The position numbers and the translations under genes are program-made. Positions 5,781 to 13,802 of a stretch of 27,292 nt of DNA are shown here, in pieces. Position 1 is the stretch's first letter. Each line of letters starts with the position of its first letter. The stretch is from IMG/VR virus record IMGVR_UViG_3300009503_000103, positions 1 to 27,292 of that record. One strand, written 5' to 3'. Origin of the DNA: a virus. A model generated the notes under the pieces. That model ran no database searches and was not told the origin of the DNA. It saw only the letters and a list, made by a program, of their open reading frames with translations.

Positions 5781-7772
5781 ATGAATCGCATTCGCGCGTG
5801 GATTTTCGGCGGAGACAGCCCCGCCCTGCGCACGGTTGTTTCGCAGGAGCAATTCCTGGCGTTGTCGTCGGGCGAGCGGGACGTGGAGTCCGTGTCCAGC
5901 GCCGTTGACGCCTACAATCTAGTGTCCTGGGTCTACCGTTGTGCCAATCTGCGCGCGATGGCGTTGTCGGCCATTCCGGTGGAGTTCTGGCGCGGCGACG
6001 TGCAACTGGACGCCCCACCCGTGCCGGTCGCGGACATGGCCGCGCTCCTGCGCGACATTGAGATGAGTTTGTGCCTGCACGGCGCGGCATATGTGCTGAA
6101 GCAAACCCGTGGGCGGACGCTGGTCGGATTGCAGTTGCTGAACGCGGCGACGGTCTCCGTGAAGGCCGACCCGTTCCAGGGCATCACGGCGTTTGAGCAG
6201 CACGCCGGAAGCACGACGCTGAAGTTCGCGCCGGAGCAGATGGTCTATATCCGACTGTACAACGCAGCCGATGATGTTGGCCCTGGGCGCGCGCCAGCGC
6301 GTGTGGCCCTCCAGGCCGCGCAACTGGCGCACAACGCCAACCGCTACGTTGCCAGGTTTTTTGAGAATGGAGCCATTCCCGCGGTTGTGCTCACGACCGA
6401 GCAGGCGATGACTGAAACGGACGCGGAGCGGGTGCGCACAGTCTGGCAAAAGATGTTCGGCGGCGTTGCGCGGGCCTGGCGCACGGCGATCTTGCAGCGC
6501 GGGCTGGAGCCGCGCGTGATCGGTTCGCAGGCCAAAGACCTGTCCGTCGCACCGCTCCTGTCGGAAGCCAGGCAGCAGATCGCGGTCGCGTTCGGCATCC
6601 CGCAGACATTGCTAGAGGACGCGGCCAACTTCGCGACGGCGCGAGAGCACAAACTGTCGTTCTACTACGAGACCGTGTTCCCTCAGGCGCGGATCATCGC
6701 GTCGGCGTTCAATGCCCAGTTGTTTTCCCAGACGGGCGTGGAGATGCGGTTTGACTTCAACGCGGTGGAGGCGGTGCAACAAGACGAGGCCACGAAGGCC
6801 GCGGCCCTTGCACAACTTGTGCAATTAGGCATCATCTCCAGCGACGAGGCGCGTGAGGAACTCGGATACGAGCCGCGCGCGAGGGCATCCGAGGCCGCGC
6901 CCGCCGAAGCGACACAACCCGCCGAGGCTGTGCCCGCCGAGGCCGCGAGAGACCTGGCGCGCTGGCGGGAAAAAGCGAGACGGGCCGTCAAGCGCAGCGG
7001 TTCTGGCGACGTGGATTTTGAGAGCGAGCACATCCCGCCGTGGCTGTACGCTGCCATCCGCCGCCGCCTGGTGGACATGGACGTGCAGGCTGCGTTCGCG
7101 CCAGCGCTGCGCGCGTTCTCACAGGACAAGGCGGAACGCGCCCTGCAGGAAAAACTGAACGGCGTCTACTCCAAGCATGTGGACAAGATCGCCAAGCGCG
7201 CGGCCTCTGGAGAGATGCCCGACGCAGAACTGGACGCGCTGGCCGATGACCTGACCAGCACCCTCGTGGCGCAGTTGACGCTGACCGTAGCCGATGCGGC
7301 GCTGGATATGGGTATTCAGGTCGGTGTCGGGTTTGAGTACGACGAGTTACTCTCCGACGCAGCGCAGTGGGCGAAGCAGTACACGTATGACCTCGTGAAG
7401 GGCATAAAGCAGACGCAGGTTGCGCACCTGCAGAACGTGATCAGCCAACTCGTGGACGGCAAACTGACCCGCGATGACGCGGTGGCCATGATAGAGCCGC
7501 TCTTCGGCCCTGTGCGCGCGGGCATGATCGCCACGACCGAGACCACACGGGCGATGTCCCAGGCGACGGAGTTGTACACGAAGCAGTTGCGGGAAACCGG
7601 GCATGATGTCGTGGAGCGATGGCTGACGGCGGAAGACGAGCGGGTGTGCGACGTTTGCGGCCCGCTGGATCACACGCTGGAGGACGTCTGGCGGCCCCAG
7701 TTTCCGAGCGGCCCGCCAGCCCATGTTGGCTGCAGATGTAAAACGGTCGTGGAGGTGCGCCGTGGAAAGTGA
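5781..7772 (+). CDS. Portal protein fused to a MuF-like minor head protein
   Basis: 663 aa from ATG 5781 (GAGGTG upstream, 2 bases after the terL stop). Residues about 1-380 are an HK97-type portal: YNLVSWVYRCANLRAMALS near the start, then a long portal core ending in SSDEAREELGYEP. An Ala/Glu/Pro-rich linker (about 385-400) leads to a helical region and a C-terminal MuF/SPP1 gp7-like domain (ATTETTRAMSQATEL, then VCDVCGPLDHT and HVGCRCKTVV). Portal and MuF are usually separate genes, so this is a fusion. It forms the DNA gateway, with the MuF part probably inside the capsid or at the portal. Confidence 0.9.
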   Translation: MNRIRAWIFGGDSPALRTVVSQEQFLALSSGERDVESVSSAVDAYNLVSWVYRCANLRAMALSAIPVEFWRGDVQLDAPPVPVADMAALLRDIEMSLCLHGAAYVLKQTRGRTLVGLQLLNAATVSVKADPFQGITAFEQHAGSTTLKFAPEQMVYIRLYNAADDVGPGRAPARVALQAAQLAHNANRYVARFFENGAIPAVVLTTEQAMTETDAERVRTVWQKMFGGVARAWRTAILQRGLEPRVIGSQAKDLSVAPLLSEARQQIAVAFGIPQTLLEDAANFATAREHKLSFYYETVFPQARIIASAFNAQLFSQTGVEMRFDFNAVEAVQQDEATKAAALAQLVQLGIISSDEAREELGYEPRARASEAAPAEATQPAEAVPAEAARDLARWREKARRAVKRSGSGDVDFESEHIPPWLYAAIRRRLVDMDVQAAFAPALRAFSQDKAERALQEKLNGVYSKHVDKIAKRAASGEMPDAELDALADDLTSTLVAQLTLTVADAALDMGIQVGVGFEYDELLSDAAQWAKQYTYDLVKGIKQTQVAHLQNVISQLVDGKLTRDDAVAMIEPLFGPVRAGMIATTETTRAMSQATELYTKQLRETGHDVVERWLTAEDERVCDVCGPLDHTLEDVWRPQFPSGPPAHVGCRCKTVVEVRRGK

Positions 7773-8241
7773 GCACCTCGTGGTCAAAGTGGAGGGACTT
7801 GAGGAACTACTCAAGCGTCTGGACAAGTCGCGTCTAGAGACGGTGGCCAAGCGCGTGGTGTCGCGCCTGGCGGAGAGGATCAAGGCCGAGGCGATCCCGT
7901 ACCCGCCCGAAGGCCCGTGGAACCGCCCCGGCGGCCCCGGCTCTCGCTGGTATCAGCGGCACTTCGGCCCGCGCTGGATGGTCAAGTCCGGCGCGATCCA
8001 CGGTCGCGACACCAGTGAGCAGATGCAAAAACGCTGGCTGGTGAATGTGAAAGACTCCTGGCGCGCCTACATTGGCAATACGGCGAAATACAGCGACTAC
8101 GTGATGGGCACGCAGCAGACGGCATTTCACGCGCAGCACGGCTGGCGCAAATTGGAGGACATCGCGCGGCAGGTTGTGGACGCCAACATGCGGAACGTCG
8201 CGCGCGAAGAGATTGACCGCGAGATCGGCGCGGTAGAGTAG
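7762..8241 (+). CDS. HK97 gp10-like head-tail connection protein
   Basis: 159 aa from GTG 7762, preceded by GGAGGTG; the in-frame ATG at 7723 lies well inside the portal gene. It opens with a helix (LEELLKRLDKSRLETVAKRV), then a Pro/Trp-rich part and RAYIGNTAKYSDYVMG...HGWRKLEDIA. That pattern of aromatic residues, Y-V-x-G and H-x-x-G-W occurs in the gp10-like neck family. Its place between portal and protease is unusual, since gp10 genes normally follow the connectors, so a virion morphogenesis relative is an alternative. It overlaps the portal gene by 11 bases. Confidence 0.6.
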   Translation: MESEHLVVKVEGLEELLKRLDKSRLETVAKRVVSRLAERIKAEAIPYPPEGPWNRPGGPGSRWYQRHFGPRWMVKSGAIHGRDTSEQMQKRWLVNVKDSWRAYIGNTAKYSDYVMGTQQTAFHAQHGWRKLEDIARQVVDANMRNVAREEIDREIGAVE

Positions 8242-8253
8242 CAGGAGGTGCGT

Positions 8254-10440
8254 ATGGCTTGGAAAGCGAACGGCAAAGCGGATTTGCCCATCGCGGACAG
8301 GGCGATGGCCTGGGACGCGGATGCCGCCGAGGCCCGCGTCAGAAAGTGGGCGGGCGGCGAGGACAACATGGACTGGCCGAAGTACAGGAAGGCCTTCTTC
8401 GCATACGACGACGAGCGGCCCGAGGAGTTCGGCGGGTACAAGTTGCCGTTTGCCGACGTGGTGGACGGCGAACTCAAGGCTGTCCCGCGCGGCATTATGG
8501 CCGTGGCCGCCGTCCTACAGGGCGGGCACGGCGGGACGGACTTGCCCGCCGACGTGCAAAACGAAATCCGAGACAGGGTCGCGGCATACTACCACAAGTG
8601 GGATGAGGACGCGCCCTGGGAGCGCAAGAGCGCGCCCGCCATCCGCGAGGGGCGTGTGCTCTCCGAAAAGAACCGCAAGTTGGTAGAGGCGGCGATCCAG
8701 CAGAGCAAGGAGGCCATTGCTGCGCTGCAGGCGCTTTTGGACGCCGCCGCGCTTCCGTCGGAGGAGCGCAGGAGCGTCGTACAGGAGTTGATGACGGTTC
8801 GGTCGCTGGGCGGAAACCGCGTCGGCGGCTACGGTATTGTCTGGGGCGGGCGGGATTTGTATGGCACCTATTTCACGCCTGCGACCGAAACGTGGAGAGA
8901 CCGGTATCCGGCCCCGCCCGTCCTGTATGACCACGGCTTTGATGAGAAACTCGGCAAGCGCCCCATCGGCAAAGTGATAGAACGCAGGCGAGACGACATC
9001 GGCGAATGGATCGAGGCGCAGTTGGAAGTCCATGAGCAATATCGCCAGGCGCTTGCGCAACTCATGGAGGCGGGCGCGCTTGGGTGGTCTACCGGCAGCG
9101 CCAAGCACCTCGTGGAGGTGGCCGATGATGGCGAAATCAAGCAATGGCCTGTCGTTGAGGTGTCTTTGACGCCCGCGCCCGCCGAGCCGCGGACGCTGGG
9201 GGTTCACGAGTTGCGTTCACTCGGACTGCGCGTGCCGGGCCTGGACGACGCCGAAGCAGCGCCCTCCGGCGCTGGGCGATCGTTGCCCGAAGCAGAGCAG
9301 CCCGAAGACGAAAAAACTACACAAGTACAAGGAGATGAGCAAATGGCGGACGAAATCAAGACTGGGGAAGTTCAGGCCCCGGCCCCACAAGTGAACCTGG
9401 ACGAATTGGCCGCGAAGGTAGCGGAGCGGCTGGCACCGACCGTGAAGGGCGCGATTGCGACTCCGGCGGTCATCAAGAAGAGCGGCTTGGGCGACAGTCC
9501 GGTCAAGGCGTTCCTGCACTGGGCCCGCACCGGCGACATCGGCGCTGTCAAGACGGCGGTCGTCTGGGACGAGGCGAACGACACCCAGGGTGCTGTAACC
9601 GTGCCCGACGACTTCTACAACCAGATCATCATGAAGGCGCACGAGCAGAGTATCCCGCGCAAGATGGGTGCGATGGTGATCACCACGAGCCGCGACGTCG
9701 TGCGCGTCCCAACGGAGGGCACGCCGCTGGCCAAATTTGCCCTGACCGCGGAGGAGTCCGGCTCCTACGATGAGACCGCAGTCGAGCCCTTCGGCGGCGG
9801 CGACGTTACCGTCTACAAACTGACCCGCCTCGTGAAGGTCACGAACGAACTACTGGAAGACTCGGCTTTCAACCTGGAGCAGATTCTGTCGGGGATGTTC
9901 GCCGACGCCATCGCGCTGACCGAGAACTACTACGCCCTGCGTGGCACCGGTTCAGGTCAGCCGGAGGGCGTGCTGGCAGGAGGCACCCTCGGCAAGACAT
10001 TCGCAAGCGCCAGCACCATCGCGGCGGCGGAGGTCATGGATTTGTACTACGCGCTATCCAGCGTGTACCGCTCCAACCCGACCGTCGCGTGGGTTATGGC
10101 AGACGGTACGGAGAAGGTCATCCGCAAAATCCAGGCCACGTCCAGCGCTGGGGAGTTCCTGTTCCAGGTAACGCCCGCGGGCGTGATTGACCCGAATTCT
10201 CTACTTGGCAAGCCGGTGTTCAACAGTAGCCAGATGCCGGACATTGCAGCGAGCGCGAAGACCATCGTGATCGGCGACTGGAGCAAGTTCGTGATTGTGG
10301 AGCGCACGGGCATGACCGTGTCCCGCAACCCGTACCTGTACCAGGCGAACGACATCACGGGGTTCTTCGCCAAGATCAGGCTGGGCATGAAGGTGGCACA
10401 GGCGGAAGCGTTCCAGTACGGCCAGCATCCGACGGCCTAG
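8254..10440 (+). CDS. Fused prohead protease and HK97-type major capsid protein
   Basis: 728 aa from ATG 8254 (AGGAGG just upstream). Residues 1-125 form an N-terminal domain often attached to phage proteases (YKLPFADVVDGELKAVPRGI). A helical linker is followed by an HK97 protease at about 180-320: GYGIVWGGRDLYG, the likely catalytic His in VLYDHGFD (H227) and Ser in ALGWSTGSAKH (S279). An acidic and coiled segment (about 335-410) would act as scaffold. The rest is an HK97 capsid fold (TVPDDFYNQII, RTGMTVSRNPYLYQ). Protease and capsid are normally separate genes. The capsid also has its own internal start. Confidence 0.9.
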   Translation: MAWKANGKADLPIADRAMAWDADAAEARVRKWAGGEDNMDWPKYRKAFFAYDDERPEEFGGYKLPFADVVDGELKAVPRGIMAVAAVLQGGHGGTDLPADVQNEIRDRVAAYYHKWDEDAPWERKSAPAIREGRVLSEKNRKLVEAAIQQSKEAIAALQALLDAAALPSEERRSVVQELMTVRSLGGNRVGGYGIVWGGRDLYGTYFTPATETWRDRYPAPPVLYDHGFDEKLGKRPIGKVIERRRDDIGEWIEAQLEVHEQYRQALAQLMEAGALGWSTGSAKHLVEVADDGEIKQWPVVEVSLTPAPAEPRTLGVHELRSLGLRVPGLDDAEAAPSGAGRSLPEAEQPEDEKTTQVQGDEQMADEIKTGEVQAPAPQVNLDELAAKVAERLAPTVKGAIATPAVIKKSGLGDSPVKAFLHWARTGDIGAVKTAVVWDEANDTQGAVTVPDDFYNQIIMKAHEQSIPRKMGAMVITTSRDVVRVPTEGTPLAKFALTAEESGSYDETAVEPFGGGDVTVYKLTRLVKVTNELLEDSAFNLEQILSGMFADAIALTENYYALRGTGSGQPEGVLAGGTLGKTFASASTIAAAEVMDLYYALSSVYRSNPTVAWVMADGTEKVIRKIQATSSAGEFLFQVTPAGVIDPNSLLGKPVFNSSQMPDIAASAKTIVIGDWSKFVIVERTGMTVSRNPYLYQANDITGFFAKIRLGMKVAQAEAFQYGQHPTA
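9343..10440 (+). CDS. Major capsid protein from an internal in-frame start
   Basis: 365 aa, the usual length for an HK97 capsid protein with its delta domain. Inside the protease-capsid frame, ATG 9343 is preceded by AAGGAG (9329-9334) with 8 bases between. The 30 bases before it are A-rich, like a former gene boundary, unlike the GC-rich flanks. The product begins MADEIKTGEVQAPAPQVNLDE, where a helical delta/scaffold segment precedes the shell domain. Capsid needs hundreds of copies and protease few, so an internal start would set the ratio. The start is inferred, not shown. Confidence 0.75.
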   Translation: MADEIKTGEVQAPAPQVNLDELAAKVAERLAPTVKGAIATPAVIKKSGLGDSPVKAFLHWARTGDIGAVKTAVVWDEANDTQGAVTVPDDFYNQIIMKAHEQSIPRKMGAMVITTSRDVVRVPTEGTPLAKFALTAEESGSYDETAVEPFGGGDVTVYKLTRLVKVTNELLEDSAFNLEQILSGMFADAIALTENYYALRGTGSGQPEGVLAGGTLGKTFASASTIAAAEVMDLYYALSSVYRSNPTVAWVMADGTEKVIRKIQATSSAGEFLFQVTPAGVIDPNSLLGKPVFNSSQMPDIAASAKTIVIGDWSKFVIVERTGMTVSRNPYLYQANDITGFFAKIRLGMKVAQAEAFQYGQHPTA

Positions 10441-10455
10441 TACACATGCTATGAC

Positions 10456-10481
10456 GGGCGGGGGGTATAGCCCCCCCGCCC
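10456..10481 (+). other. GC hairpin after the capsid gene
   Basis: GGGCGGGGGG (10456-10465) pairs exactly with CCCCCCGCCC (10472-10481) around a 6-base loop. No T run follows, so it is not a classic terminator. A hairpin in this place could protect the 3' end of capsid mRNA or partly terminate transcription to keep capsid levels above those of downstream genes. Confidence 0.7.
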
Positions 10482-10496
10482 TGGCGGACAGGGGCG

Positions 10497-11135
10497 ATGC
10501 GAGTCCTGTTGTTCTGTCCGACGTTGCGTCTTGAGCCGGAGACGGTCAAGGCCATCCTGGCGCAGGAGTGGGACGGCGGGCTGGACGTGATGTTCACGCG
10601 CGACAATCCGTTCGCGGGGCCGACGGAGGAATCTACGGATCCGAACCGGCTGGCCAACATCACGCACGCCTACCACAAAGCGCAGTTGCTCACGATTGCG
10701 GGCGGCTACGACGCGCTGTACATCGTGGAGTCGGACATGATCCCGCCGCCGGACGCGCTGAAGCGCCTGGCGGAACTGGGCGTGCCAGTAGCGTATGGGG
10801 TTTATGCGCTCCGGCATGGCAAGCCCGTCGTCAATGTCTGGCGCTACGAGGGGAAGAACCTGGGCATGTCGCTGTCGCTGTACCCTGATGAACTGCGGGC
10901 GGCCTGGGGAAAGGCCATCCGCTGCAGCGGCATCGGGCATGGGTGCGCACTGATCCGCCGCGATGTACTGCTGAAATTGCCGATGCGTCCCGGACCGGGC
11001 AACACCGCGCCCGACTGGTCGTTTGCGGAGGATTGCCTACGGCTGGGCATCCAGCAGTGGGCGCACCTGGGGTGGTGTGCGGCCACAAGACGCCGGACGG
11101 TCGTATTCTGTGGCCAGGCTTGGAGGAGTCTATGA
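10497..11135 (+). CDS. Glycosyltransferase-like (GT-A fold) protein, C-terminus out of frame
   Basis: 212 aa as encoded. MRVLLFCPTLRLEPETVKAI and YIVESDMIPPPDALKRLA are GT-A hallmarks; ESD is the likely metal-site motif. The tail SFAEDCLRLG matches the end of GT2 domains. After residue 192 the frame turns into an Arg/Trp-rich tail. The -1 frame at G11069-11072 instead gives LGVVCGHKTPDGRILWPGL, which looks like the expected continuation. Either a base is missing or the ribosome shifts. As written the stop overlaps the next ATG. It may modify capsid or tail proteins, or host glycans. Confidence 0.65.
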   Translation: MRVLLFCPTLRLEPETVKAILAQEWDGGLDVMFTRDNPFAGPTEESTDPNRLANITHAYHKAQLLTIAGGYDALYIVESDMIPPPDALKRLAELGVPVAYGVYALRHGKPVVNVWRYEGKNLGMSLSLYPDELRAAWGKAIRCSGIGHGCALIRRDVLLKLPMRPGPGNTAPDWSFAEDCLRLGIQQWAHLGWCAATRRRTVVFCGQAWRSL

Positions 11136-11392
11136 CCTGGAAACTCAAGATTGTGAAAGATGTGAACTACCGGCACATGGCCCTGCGCGCCGGAACGGAG
11201 ATCACCGTGTCTGACGAGACGGCGGTCTACGACCTCACGCGCACAGGCTATGCGGTACTGGTGGAAGCAGAGCAGGAGAGCGCAAATGGCATACGCGACG
11301 ACGAGCCAACTGAAGACGTATCTCAACATCACGGGGAGCGGCGAAGACGCGCTGCTCGGAGACCTGCTGACGCGGGCGCAGGCGGCGATTGA
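11132..11392 (+). CDS. Small head-region protein
   Basis: 86 aa from ATG 11132, with GGAGGAG upstream and ATGA overlap with the glycosyltransferase-like frame. The first 48 residues form a small beta protein (WKLKIVKDVNYRHMALRAG, TEITVSDETAVYDLTRTGYA). The last 35 residues lie over the start of the connector gene and look like out-of-frame sequence (HHGERRRRAARRPADAG). It is also the in-frame continuation of the -1 reading from the glycosyltransferase. Function unknown; its position between capsid and connector suggests a head role. Confidence 0.6.
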   Translation: MTWKLKIVKDVNYRHMALRAGTEITVSDETAVYDLTRTGYAVLVEAEQESANGIRDDEPTEDVSQHHGERRRRAARRPADAGAGGD

Positions 11393-11852
11393 TAGGTACT
11401 GCGGTCGCAGGTTTGAGGCAGTCTCCGGCACGCGGTACTACACCCTGGACGACGTGATCGGCGACACGCTCCTGGTGGACGAAGACCTGCTGACCGTTAC
11501 GACGCTGACCAACGGCGACGGGACGGAGATCAGCAGCGCGGATTATGTCCTTGTGCCGCGGAATGTAACGCCGAAGATCGGAATCCAGTTGCTGTCCAGC
11601 GCATCGTGGGAGCAGGACGTGGACTCCTGGATCAGTGTTGAGGGCACGTGGGGGTACAGCGCGGTCGCGCCATCGGACATTGTCCATGCGACCCTACGCC
11701 TGGCGGGGTACATGTACCGCCAACGCGACGCCACAACCTACGACACCGTGGCGTTTCCGGACGCCGGCATGATGACGGTGCCGCAGGGCATCCCGCGCGA
11801 CGTCGCCGTGCTGCTCGAGCCGTACCGGAAGAGGTTGGTAGCATGGGCCTGA
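11286..11852 (+). CDS. Head-tail connector (gp6/gp15-like adaptor)
   Basis: 188 aa from ATG 11286, with CAGGAG at 11272-11277. The N-terminal helices (LKTYLNITGSGEDALLGDLLTRAQAAIDRYCGRRF) are typical of the phage connector family that docks under the portal, followed by a beta insertion (SADYVLVP, WEQDVDSWISVEGTWGYSAV) and C-terminal helices (IVHATLRLAGYMYRQRD). It starts inside the previous gene and its stop overlaps the ATG of the next one. Confidence 0.85.
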   Translation: MAYATTSQLKTYLNITGSGEDALLGDLLTRAQAAIDRYCGRRFEAVSGTRYYTLDDVIGDTLLVDEDLLTVTTLTNGDGTEISSADYVLVPRNVTPKIGIQLLSSASWEQDVDSWISVEGTWGYSAVAPSDIVHATLRLAGYMYRQRDATTYDTVAFPDAGMMTVPQGIPRDVAVLLEPYRKRLVAWA

Positions 11853-12283
11853 CGGACGTTCTGACCGCGTGCAAAACGAAAATGGCGGCGGTGTCGGGCA
11901 TCGTGTCGGCATACGATCACACGGACATGCCCGCGTCGCTGGACACAGGAGACCTGCCCGCGGCGCTATGCCTTCCGAACGCAGGCGACCTGGACGCATC
12001 CGGGGCGAATGCGGCGGCGTCCGTGCATCGCGTGCGTATTGTGGTCGTGGGCTTGCCCGGTGGCCAGGGCACCGTCGCGGAGCGCATGAGCCAACTCGTG
12101 CCGCTGGTGAAATCCGTTCGCGACAAGTTCGCGTCGTCGTTGGGCCTGGGCGTGGCCACCGTGGAGCATTCGCAGTTGAGTTCCTACGAGTTCATCACCT
12201 TCGCCGTCGGTTCAAATGATCACGCGGCGATAGAGTTCACGCTGACGGTGTATGAGCGAGACGCCATAACCGTCGCAAAGTAA
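11843..12283 (+). CDS. Probable tail terminator/completion protein
   Basis: 146 aa from ATG 11843, overlapping the connector stop; the long upstream frame is not credible. It has a mixed alpha/beta pattern: helix (LTDVLTACKTKMAAV), strands (AALCLPNAGD, RVRIVVVGLPG), helix (AERMSQLVPLVKSVRDKF) and final strands (AIEFTLTVYE). This fits the ring proteins that cap the tail tube. Its position between connector and tail tube supports this, but sequence alone is weak. Confidence 0.65.
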   Translation: MGLTDVLTACKTKMAAVSGIVSAYDHTDMPASLDTGDLPAALCLPNAGDLDASGANAAASVHRVRIVVVGLPGGQGTVAERMSQLVPLVKSVRDKFASSLGLGVATVEHSQLSSYEFITFAVGSNDHAAIEFTLTVYERDAITVAK

Positions 12284-12303
12284 AGAGAGGAGGTTTGATT
12301 AAC

Positions 12304-13335
12304 ATGGCAGGAATCCGCGCATTGCGCAAAATCCAGTTCGGTTTGGAGACCACGCCTGGGACGGCGGTGGCGGCAACGCACGTCTGGCGCGGCACCGGAA
12401 CGCTCAAAGACGAGAAAGTGCCGAAGGCGGTGAAAGAGGAGGTCGGGGCGAACCACTCGTTGGGCCTGGTGTACTACTCGCAGGCCGGGGCGGTCATCAA
12501 ACTGGCGTCCACGCCCGCGTCGTTTGAGCAGTTGCCCTACATCCTCGCCACGGGCGTGGAGGATACCACGACCGGCGCGGCGGATGGTTCTGGTTCCGGC
12601 AAAATCTATCAGTTTGATAGCCCGGTCGGCGACAATGCGGCGTCCAACGACATCGCGACGCTGACCGTGCGCGCGGGCGACAACCAGCGCGTGGACGTGG
12701 CCGAGTACGTCTTCTGTGAGAGTTTCAAGATCAAGGGCGCGAAGGGCGGGCCGGTAACAATTGAGGCCGCGCTCCGAGGCCGCCAGGCGACCGATGGCGA
12801 CTTCACGACGGGCATAGACGCCGACACGGTGGAGCCGATCCTGTTCGGAGCGGGGAAACTCTACCTGGACGCGGACGGGGGCACCATCGGGACTACGCTC
12901 AAGTCGGCCACGCTGCTCGGTTTTGAGTTCGGCGGAGACACAGGCTGGATTCCGCTCTGGACGGCGGACGGCGCGCTGTACTTCGCCGCGCCGGTGTACG
13001 TCGGCAACAATGCCGACACGGGCGGCAAAGCGCTCACGGGCAAACTGATGCTCGTACACAACTCCAACGCGGAGACAGAACTTGCCGCCGCGCGGGCGGG
13101 GACGGTGCGGCTCATGCGCCTGAAGTTCGAGGGCAGTGCGCTGACGACGCCTGGCACGACGTACACGTACAAGACGTTCATCTTGGACGCCGCGATTCAG
13201 TACACGGACGTGCCCGACCTGGGCGAGGAAGACGACTTGGACGTGCTGGAGTTGCCGTTCCGCGTAGTGGAAAATGATGCGCGCAACCTGTCCTGGTCGG
13301 CCATTGTCGTGAACGAAGTGAGTGCGCTGTCGTAG
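12304..13335 (+). CDS. Major tail tube protein
   Basis: 343 aa from ATG 12304; AGGAGG lies about 10 bases upstream. IRALRKIQFGLETTPGTAVAATHVWRG is the characteristic opening of a large family of siphovirus tail tube proteins, with conserved TPGT. Long beta-rich segments follow (TLTVRAGDNQRVDVAEYVF, GPVTIEAALRG, GKLMLVHNSNAETELAAAR). It polymerises around the tape measure to form the tail tube. The tail chaperone genes follow directly, as expected. Confidence 0.85.
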   Translation: MAGIRALRKIQFGLETTPGTAVAATHVWRGTGTLKDEKVPKAVKEEVGANHSLGLVYYSQAGAVIKLASTPASFEQLPYILATGVEDTTTGAADGSGSGKIYQFDSPVGDNAASNDIATLTVRAGDNQRVDVAEYVFCESFKIKGAKGGPVTIEAALRGRQATDGDFTTGIDADTVEPILFGAGKLYLDADGGTIGTTLKSATLLGFEFGGDTGWIPLWTADGALYFAAPVYVGNNADTGGKALTGKLMLVHNSNAETELAAARAGTVRLMRLKFEGSALTTPGTTYTYKTFILDAAIQYTDVPDLGEEDDLDVLELPFRVVENDARNLSWSAIVVNEVSALS

Positions 13336-13344
13336 GAGGGCGGC

Positions 13345-13602
13345 ATGAAGCCAGACAGACCGCTGAACCCGCGCGGCTCCAACCGCGTGTACTTCCTGAT
13401 GAGCCGCATCAACAGCGGTGAACTCAAACTGATAGACGACTATCCGACCATCTTCCCCATCCTGGCGGAGTACTCGGACTGGACGGAAGACGAGTTTTGG
13501 GAACTTGACCTGCAGGAGACCGCCGAGGTGCTGGCCGAGTTCGTCAAAACCGCGCAGGTGGCGGCGCAGGCCGCGGTAAACCCTTTGACCGCGACCTCCT
13601 AG
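13345..13602 (+). CDS. Tail assembly chaperone, short form (gpG-like)
   Basis: 85 aa with AGGAGGGCGG just upstream. It is an acidic helical protein (LKLIDDYPTIFPILAEY, DWTEDEFWELDLQETAEV) of the type encoded between tube and tape measure. Most ribosomes would stop at TAG 13600-13602; a minority should slip back one base at A_AAC_CCT (13578-13584) to make the long form. The short form keeps tape measure soluble during tail assembly. Confidence 0.85.
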   Translation: MKPDRPLNPRGSNRVYFLMSRINSGELKLIDDYPTIFPILAEYSDWTEDEFWELDLQETAEVLAEFVKTAQVAAQAAVNPLTATS

Positions 13603-13802
13603 CCGTCTGGCGCGCGGGGATCACCGAAAGCGCGCCGTGGTGGGCCGGAGTGCTGGAGGTCGCGAAGGAGTGGGGAATCCCGCCGTGGGAGATAGAGCGC
13701 GGCGGGGAGGACGTGCTGATCTGGTACATGCGCGCGCTCGCATGGCGCGACGCGGTGGCCGAACGCCAGAAGCGAGAGATTGAGGAGATACGGGATGGGT
13801 GA
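13345..13802 (+). CDS. Tail assembly chaperone, long form by -1 frameshift (gpGT-like)
   Basis: The join is 13345-13584 plus 13584-13802, giving about 152 aa. After the slip, the -1 frame reads FDRDLLAVWRAG, then EVAKEWGIPPWEIERGG and VLIWYMRALAWRDAVAERQK. That is the gpT-like signature of helices around P-W-E, and the frame has no start codon with a ribosome site of its own. It ends by overlapping the tape measure ATG. This recoding is conserved in long-tailed phages; the long form recruits tape measure and tube. Confidence 0.85.
13578..13584 (+). promoter_or_regulatory. Slippery heptamer A_AAC_CCT for -1 ribosomal frameshift
   Basis: AAACCCT fits the X_XXY_YYZ rule exactly in the reading frame (GTA AAC CCT). 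It lies 15 bases before the zero-frame stop, and the -1 frame downstream encodes a convincing gpT-like domain. No stimulating structure was worked out. Confidence 0.85.
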
